Assembly: GCF_015476655.1 (NCBI RefSeq)
Contig: NZ_JABFHF010000015.1
Location: 80,720 to 144,719, forward strand
Reading direction: 5' to 3'
From: Aquiflexum lacus
GTDB lineage: Bacteria > Bacteroidota > Bacteroidia > Cytophagales > Cyclobacteriaceae
DNA: 64,000 nt
Within the stretch, counting starts at the first letter, position 1. Each line of letters begins with the position of its first letter. Below the pieces are notes generated by a model. That model was given only the letters and a program-made list of their open reading frames with translations, was not told the DNA's origin and searched no databases. This document shows, in pieces, positions 59,865 to 64,000 of this stretch. A program made the translations under genes and the position numbers.

Positions 59865-61652
59865 ATGGAAGGTTTTACACTAAATATTCTCAATCTGTTT
59901 TTGGTGTTGGTAGCTGCATGGCTGGGAGGAATCGCTTCCAAAAGGATGGGCTACCCACCTATTTTGGGTGAACTTATCATTGGAATCTTATTGGGACCAA
60001 CTCTTTTGGGGTTGATCAAAGAGACTGAAACCATCAAAGTCCTGGCTGAAATAGGCATCACCTTATTGATGGTCTATATAGGGATAGAAATTGACTTTGC
60101 AGATTTGAAAAAAGCATCCTGGGCAGGATTATTGGCAGCGATAGGTGGCTTTGTGGTTCCATTTGCGCTGGGATACTATACCATTATTTATTTTGGAGGA
60201 ACACCGACATCAGGATTGTTTGTCGCGATTGCAGTGGGGGTGACTTCCCTTGCGACCAAAAGCAGGATATTGGTGGATCTGAAGTTGTTGAATACCCGAA
60301 TAGCCTATGTTTTAATGGCCGGAGCACTCATATCAGACACCTTGGCATTGGTGATTTTTGCAGGAATAGTCAGTTTTGCAGATGCAGGTTCATTGGACTT
60401 TTCAGGCTTATTATTGGTAATTGGTAAAGCTATCTTATTTTTTGTGGGTACTATTCTTATCGGGAATTATCTACTGCCAATCTTGGGTAGAAGGATCTCC
60501 AAGTTTAAAAATCAAAGTAGTACCATGTATTTCACGCTAATTCTGATCATTTCCTTTGGTTATGCAGAATTGGCGGAACTTGCAGGTATGCACAGTATAT
60601 TGGGTGCTTTTATGGCCGGATTGTTTATCAAGGACAATCTTTTTCCAAAAAATATTGCACGCGAAGTACAGAAATCTTTTTATGATGTTTCCATAGGTTT
60701 TATGGCACCAATTTTTTTCGTTTCAGCTGGATTCAATGTGAATATCAATGTTTTTCAAACAGACCTGGTCATGTTGCTTTCCATTGTTTTTGTGGCCATT
60801 GCAGGTAAAATATTAGGTACGATGTTGTTCTATTTGCCAAGTGGCCATGGGTGGAGAGAAGGAATCACAGTAGGTGCAGGAATGAACGGAAGAGGGGCAG
60901 TAGAAATCATAATAGCCGGGATAGGTTTGGAGATGGGTATTATCAATCAGAACATTTTTTCAATACTTGTTTTTATGGCCATTTTCACCACGTTTACAGT
61001 TCCCTTTATGTTAAAATGGGCTACCACTTGGCTGAGGTTAAGAGGTGAATTGATTCAGGTAGATGGTAGAAAAGGAATTGTTATACTAGGAGTCAATCCT
61101 GTCAGTTTATTATTGGCTAAACACCTGAATGAAAAGGATCCAATAGTTCATATGGTGGATGCCAATTTAGAGATGGTCGAATTGGCCAGAGAAAGAGGGT
61201 TTGAATGTACCCACGGCAACGCACTGAAAGATGTGATAATGCAACAGGCGAAAGCAGATGAGAGTACTGTGTTTATAGGGCTGACGGTCAACTCTGAAGT
61301 AAATCTATTGGCGGCGCAGGTAGCCAGGGAAAATTTTTATATTTATAACAACTATATCCTCCTCACTATGGATGAGGATGGGGCAGGCAAGTCCATCCTT
61401 GAAGCCATAAAAGCTTCTACAGTTTTTGCCATGAAGGTTCAATTGGAACCATGGAATAAAAAAATCATTTCCGGTGAATTTTCTGAAAGGCAACATACCG
61501 TTATCAATAAACTTAGGACCAGGGATTGGGTAATCAAACACGGCAAGAGCAAAATACTGCCTTTGGTCATACAGGACAATGAGGGAAAAAAAAGGGTGTT
61601 TCAATATGAAGATGAGATTCAGCCCGGAGAGACGGTGATTTATATTTCTTGA
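59865..61652 (+). CDS. CPA2 family cation:proton antiporter with TrkA-N domain
   Basis: A 595-aa membrane transporter. About twelve hydrophobic helices fill residues 1-385, starting LNLFLVLVAAWLGG. Helix 2-3 has PPILGELIIGILLGP, typical for Kef/NapA-type exchangers. AGMNGRGAVEIIIAG near 335 is another family motif. A Rossmann-like TrkA-N domain follows (about 398-515: VILGVNPVSLLLAKHL, MVDANLE), which binds a nucleotide and gates transport. It exchanges monovalent cations for protons, probably for pH or salt balance. Single gene; the ATG at 59865 is used. Confidence 0.9.
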   Translation: MEGFTLNILNLFLVLVAAWLGGIASKRMGYPPILGELIIGILLGPTLLGLIKETETIKVLAEIGITLLMVYIGIEIDFADLKKASWAGLLAAIGGFVVPFALGYYTIIYFGGTPTSGLFVAIAVGVTSLATKSRILVDLKLLNTRIAYVLMAGALISDTLALVIFAGIVSFADAGSLDFSGLLLVIGKAILFFVGTILIGNYLLPILGRRISKFKNQSSTMYFTLILIISFGYAELAELAGMHSILGAFMAGLFIKDNLFPKNIAREVQKSFYDVSIGFMAPIFFVSAGFNVNINVFQTDLVMLLSIVFVAIAGKILGTMLFYLPSGHGWREGITVGAGMNGRGAVEIIIAGIGLEMGIINQNIFSILVFMAIFTTFTVPFMLKWATTWLRLRGELIQVDGRKGIVILGVNPVSLLLAKHLNEKDPIVHMVDANLEMVELARERGFECTHGNALKDVIMQQAKADESTVFIGLTVNSEVNLLAAQVARENFYIYNNYILLTMDEDGAGKSILEAIKASTVFAMKVQLEPWNKKIISGEFSERQHTVINKLRTRDWVIKHGKSKILPLVIQDNEGKKRVFQYEDEIQPGETVIYIS

Positions 61653-61716
61653 TAGCTTAACTGGATAACTGGCATCATTGTGGATATTCATTTTTCTTAT
61701 ATCAAATCTACCAATT

Positions 61717-62622
61717 ATGAAATGGCAAGGCCGGCGCAAAAGCAGCAATATCGAAGACCGTAGAGGTCAAAGACCTCAGAATTTTGGTGGAGGAGGTGGA
61801 GGAATTAACCCAATGATGTTGGCCCCTTTGGTTAAAATTCTGTTTTCCAAAACCGGGTTAGTAATCATTGCAGCTTTTTTTCTGATCACTTGGTTGACAG
61901 GGACCAATCCACTTTCACTGCTTGCACAGTTTACAGGGGGTGGAAATGGACAGATAACCCAATCAGTAAATTATCAACCAAGCGCTGGGGAAGAAGCATT
62001 GGCAGAAATGACAGCTGTCGTATTGGCAGACACGGAAGATGTATGGAATCAATTGATGGATGGATATAGGGAACCTACTTTAGTTTTGTTTTCCGGTCAG
62101 GTGGAATCAGCCTGTGGATTTGCATTTTCGGCATCAGGCCCTTTTTATTGTCCCGGAGATGAAAAGGTATATATCGATTTGAGCTTTTTTCAGGATATGG
62201 GTAAAAAATTGGGAGCTCCAGGTGATTTTGCCCAAGCCTACGTCATCGCCCATGAGGTAGGTCATCATGTACAGAGATTGGACGGGACTTTGGAAATGGT
62301 ACAATCCAAAAGAGGAAAGATTCCAGAACCTGAATTTAACAGGTTGATGGTCCGATTGGAACTGCAGGCGGATTTTTATGCGGGCGTTTGGGCGCATCAC
62401 ACCCAAAGAGCCTTAAAATTTATGGAGCCAGGTGATCTTGAAGAAGCATTGAATGCAGCAAGTGCAGTAGGAGACGATAGGTTGCAAAAACAGGCAACAG
62501 GCAGGATAGTCCCTGATTCCTTCACCCATGGTACTTCAGAGCAAAGGGCAAGATGGTTTAAAAAAGGCTTTGATACCGGGGATGTCAGGGACGGAGATAC
62601 TTTCAATGCGAGGAATTTGTAA
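61717..62622 (+). CDS. Neutral zinc metallopeptidase (YpfJ family)
   Basis: A 301-aa protein from ATG 61717; an in-frame TTG at 61678 is less likely. It begins MKWQGRRKSSNIEDRRG, typical of the family, with a Gly-rich stretch and one membrane helix (about 46-62). The rest is periplasmic. HEVGHH at 179-184 is the zinc motif (His179, Glu180, His183), and LQADFYAGVWAH near 220 gives the third ligand. Cys133 and Cys145 may form a disulfide. Family members are widespread and poorly characterised. It starts 64 nt after the antiporter and may be cotranscribed. Confidence 0.9.
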   Translation: MKWQGRRKSSNIEDRRGQRPQNFGGGGGGINPMMLAPLVKILFSKTGLVIIAAFFLITWLTGTNPLSLLAQFTGGGNGQITQSVNYQPSAGEEALAEMTAVVLADTEDVWNQLMDGYREPTLVLFSGQVESACGFAFSASGPFYCPGDEKVYIDLSFFQDMGKKLGAPGDFAQAYVIAHEVGHHVQRLDGTLEMVQSKRGKIPEPEFNRLMVRLELQADFYAGVWAHHTQRALKFMEPGDLEEALNAASAVGDDRLQKQATGRIVPDSFTHGTSEQRARWFKKGFDTGDVRDGDTFNARNL

Positions 62623-62875
62623 TGGGAAAAAGTGAATTATTGATCAAAATTAGGTTTGATTACGGACAGATGAAAAATCAAGAATCAATATAACTTAAGA
62701 TTTATTGGGAAGTTATACGAGAAAAATTATCAGGATAGCTTTCCAGCACTATTTATTACTTATGCTTTCCCCAAATATCCCTTAGCTTTGCAACCAATGT
62801 CTCAATAATCAAAGGGGCAAAAAAACAATTTAAAAATCCCGCTATAACTATCCAACCTTACAACTCTCAATCTCA

Positions 62876-63805
62876 ATGAAAATCCTGATTATCGATGAAA
62901 TGCATTTGAGTATTATTCCCTTGTTGGAAGATGCAGGTTACCAAGTTGATTATAAACCAACAATAGAAAGAAAGGAGATAGAGACCATCATCGAAGAGTA
63001 TACTGGATTGATCATCAGGTCAAAAACTCCTATGGATAAGCCTTTGTTGGAAAAGGCTGTAAACCTGAAATTTATTGGAAGGGCGGGGGCAGGTTTGGAT
63101 AAGATTGACCTGAAATATTTGGAGAGGAGAGATATTAAATTATTCCATGCTGCTGAAGGAAATAGAGATGCTGTCGGAGAACAGGCCATTGGGATGCTTT
63201 TGTCCTTGTTCAATCATATTGCCAAAGCAGATCAGGAAGTGAAGAAAGGAATTTGGAAAAGAGAGGAAAACAGAGGTGAGGAATTACAGGGAAAGACTTT
63301 CGGGATCATTGGCTATGGAAATATGGGTGGGGCAATTGCCAGAAAACTCTCAGGGTTTGATGTGAATATTTTGGCATATGACAAATATAAAAGCGGCTTC
63401 GGGACTTTTCATGTCACTGAAGTTGGCTTCAGGCAATTGCAGGAAGAGGTGGATATACTTAGCATGCATGTGCCCTTGACGCCAGAGACTAGAAATTTTC
63501 TGACCATGGAAGTCCTCGAGCAGTTTGCAAAGCCTTTTTACTTTATCAATACTGCCCGCGGTGAAATCATCTCCTTTGATACTTTGAATGAGGCTATGGA
63601 TAAGGGTATTATCCTTGGAGCTGTTTTGGATGTACTGGAAAACGAGAAATTTTCCACTTTCACCAAGGCCCAAAAGGCTGCGTTTGAAAAATTAGCTTCC
63701 AGGCACAATGTGGTTTTCAGTCCGCATATCGCAGGTTGGACCCATCAGTCCTACGAAAAGATCAATCAGGTGTTGGTGGAAAAGATAAAGGGAGCGGGGT
63801 TCTAA
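62876..63805 (+). CDS. D-2-hydroxyacid dehydrogenase (SerA-like)
   Basis: A 309-aa NAD-dependent dehydrogenase. The N-terminal substrate domain (1-95) has GLIIRSKTPMDK and IGRAGAGLDKID. The Rossmann domain has GIIGYGNMGGAIA near 142-154. Catalytic residues are Arg in NTARGE, Glu in LENEKF and His in FSPHIAGWT. Length matches short SerA-like proteins without the ACT domain. It could act in serine synthesis or on another 2-hydroxyacid; no serB or serC gene is nearby, so the exact substrate is open. Single gene. Confidence 0.88.
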   Translation: MKILIIDEMHLSIIPLLEDAGYQVDYKPTIERKEIETIIEEYTGLIIRSKTPMDKPLLEKAVNLKFIGRAGAGLDKIDLKYLERRDIKLFHAAEGNRDAVGEQAIGMLLSLFNHIAKADQEVKKGIWKREENRGEELQGKTFGIIGYGNMGGAIARKLSGFDVNILAYDKYKSGFGTFHVTEVGFRQLQEEVDILSMHVPLTPETRNFLTMEVLEQFAKPFYFINTARGEIISFDTLNEAMDKGIILGAVLDVLENEKFSTFTKAQKAAFEKLASRHNVVFSPHIAGWTHQSYEKINQVLVEKIKGAGF

Positions 63806-63867
63806 AAGAAAAGTGGAACGCCAGTTGCATTCCATCAAAATTTAGATTGCTATGTAAAAACCTTGCC

Positions 63868-63938
63868 TTGTCACTTCGACGAAAGGAGAAGTCTATACCC
63901 TGAGGCATGATAGATTTCTCTCTACGTTCGAAATGACA
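63868..63938. repeat. Dispersed hairpin repeat
   Basis: The arms 63869-63896 (TGTCACTTCGAC...AAGTCTAT) and 63910-63938 (ATAGATTTCTC...AAATGACA) form a long imperfect hairpin around a loop of about 13 nt. The left arm matches 54768-54796. Similar TGTCATTTCGAA-type repeats are common between genes in the Bacteroidota. Nothing else is seen in 63806-64000. Confidence 0.7.
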
Positions 63939-64000
63939 GGGAGAAGCCTTTGACATGATTGAACAATAAAAAAACATTCAAGAATCCTTTAAGACATCAC

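Noticed and set aside
63762..63977. 71-codon minus-strand frame at the right end
   Set aside because: It is a translation of the dispersed hairpin repeat, a known source of false short proteins.

Overview
The window looks like a chromosomal segment of a Bacteroidota member, most likely class Cytophagia near the Cyclobacteriaceae (inferred, not proven). The evidence is a type IX secretion (T9SS) cargo with its PorP/SprF partner, a hybrid two-component regulator with a propeller sensor, many lipoproteins, start codons mostly without Shine-Dalgarno sequences, and promoters of the TTTG-N18-20-TAnnTTTG type. No rRNA, tRNA, CRISPR array or intact transposase was seen.

Layout. 1-9507: two divergent sulfatases (one cut by the window edge), a dienelactone-hydrolase-like protein, an M14 peptidase, two small unknown genes, a PhoPQ-activated-type protein and an OmpA lipoprotein. 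9883-12727: a three-subunit proton-translocating transhydrogenase operon (pntAA-pntAB-pntB). 12890-13681: an atypical polysaccharide deacetylase. 13751-18747: a minus-strand cluster of an esterase, an ATP-grasp ligase, a GCS2 ligase, a class I glutamine amidotransferase and a second, apparently circularly permuted ATP-grasp protein. It looks like a pathway for an uncharacterised amide or peptide-like metabolite. 19132-28624: gamma carbonic anhydrase, YceI, pabB-dinB, a macrolide-phosphotransferase-like kinase with a YgiD-type dioxygenase, an amidohydrolase, an alpha/beta hydrolase and a PagL-like outer-membrane protein.

28706-51133 holds the most striking system. A hybrid sensor kinase with an AraC output faces a set of secreted proteins: a lipoprotein, two paralogous secreted/lipoprotein pairs, and a 4383-residue surface protein with a T9SS type B C-terminal domain followed by its PorP/SprF-like partner. 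Four promoters in this stretch carry the same 66-bp arrangement: TGTTACA, 14 nt, TGnTACA, 30 nt, then a TAnnTTTG box (CATTTTTG in the fourth). The spacing is identical at all four. This suggests one regulon of seven genes under a single activator, with the neighbouring AraC-type hybrid kinase as first candidate. The promoters also fix four start codons downstream of the longest open frames.

51374-64000: a tricorn-type protease, then a 700-bp decayed region with repeats and an antitoxin pseudogene, an intact MazF-type toxin-antitoxin pair, a frameshifted pentapeptide-repeat gene flanked by inverted boxes, a DUF2975/XRE pair, a UPF0158 protein, a VOC protein, a CPA2 antiporter, a YpfJ-type metallopeptidase and a D-2-hydroxyacid dehydrogenase. 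Several intergenic regions carry purine-rich arrays with a strict 7-bp period, and two carry a shared hairpin-forming repeat.
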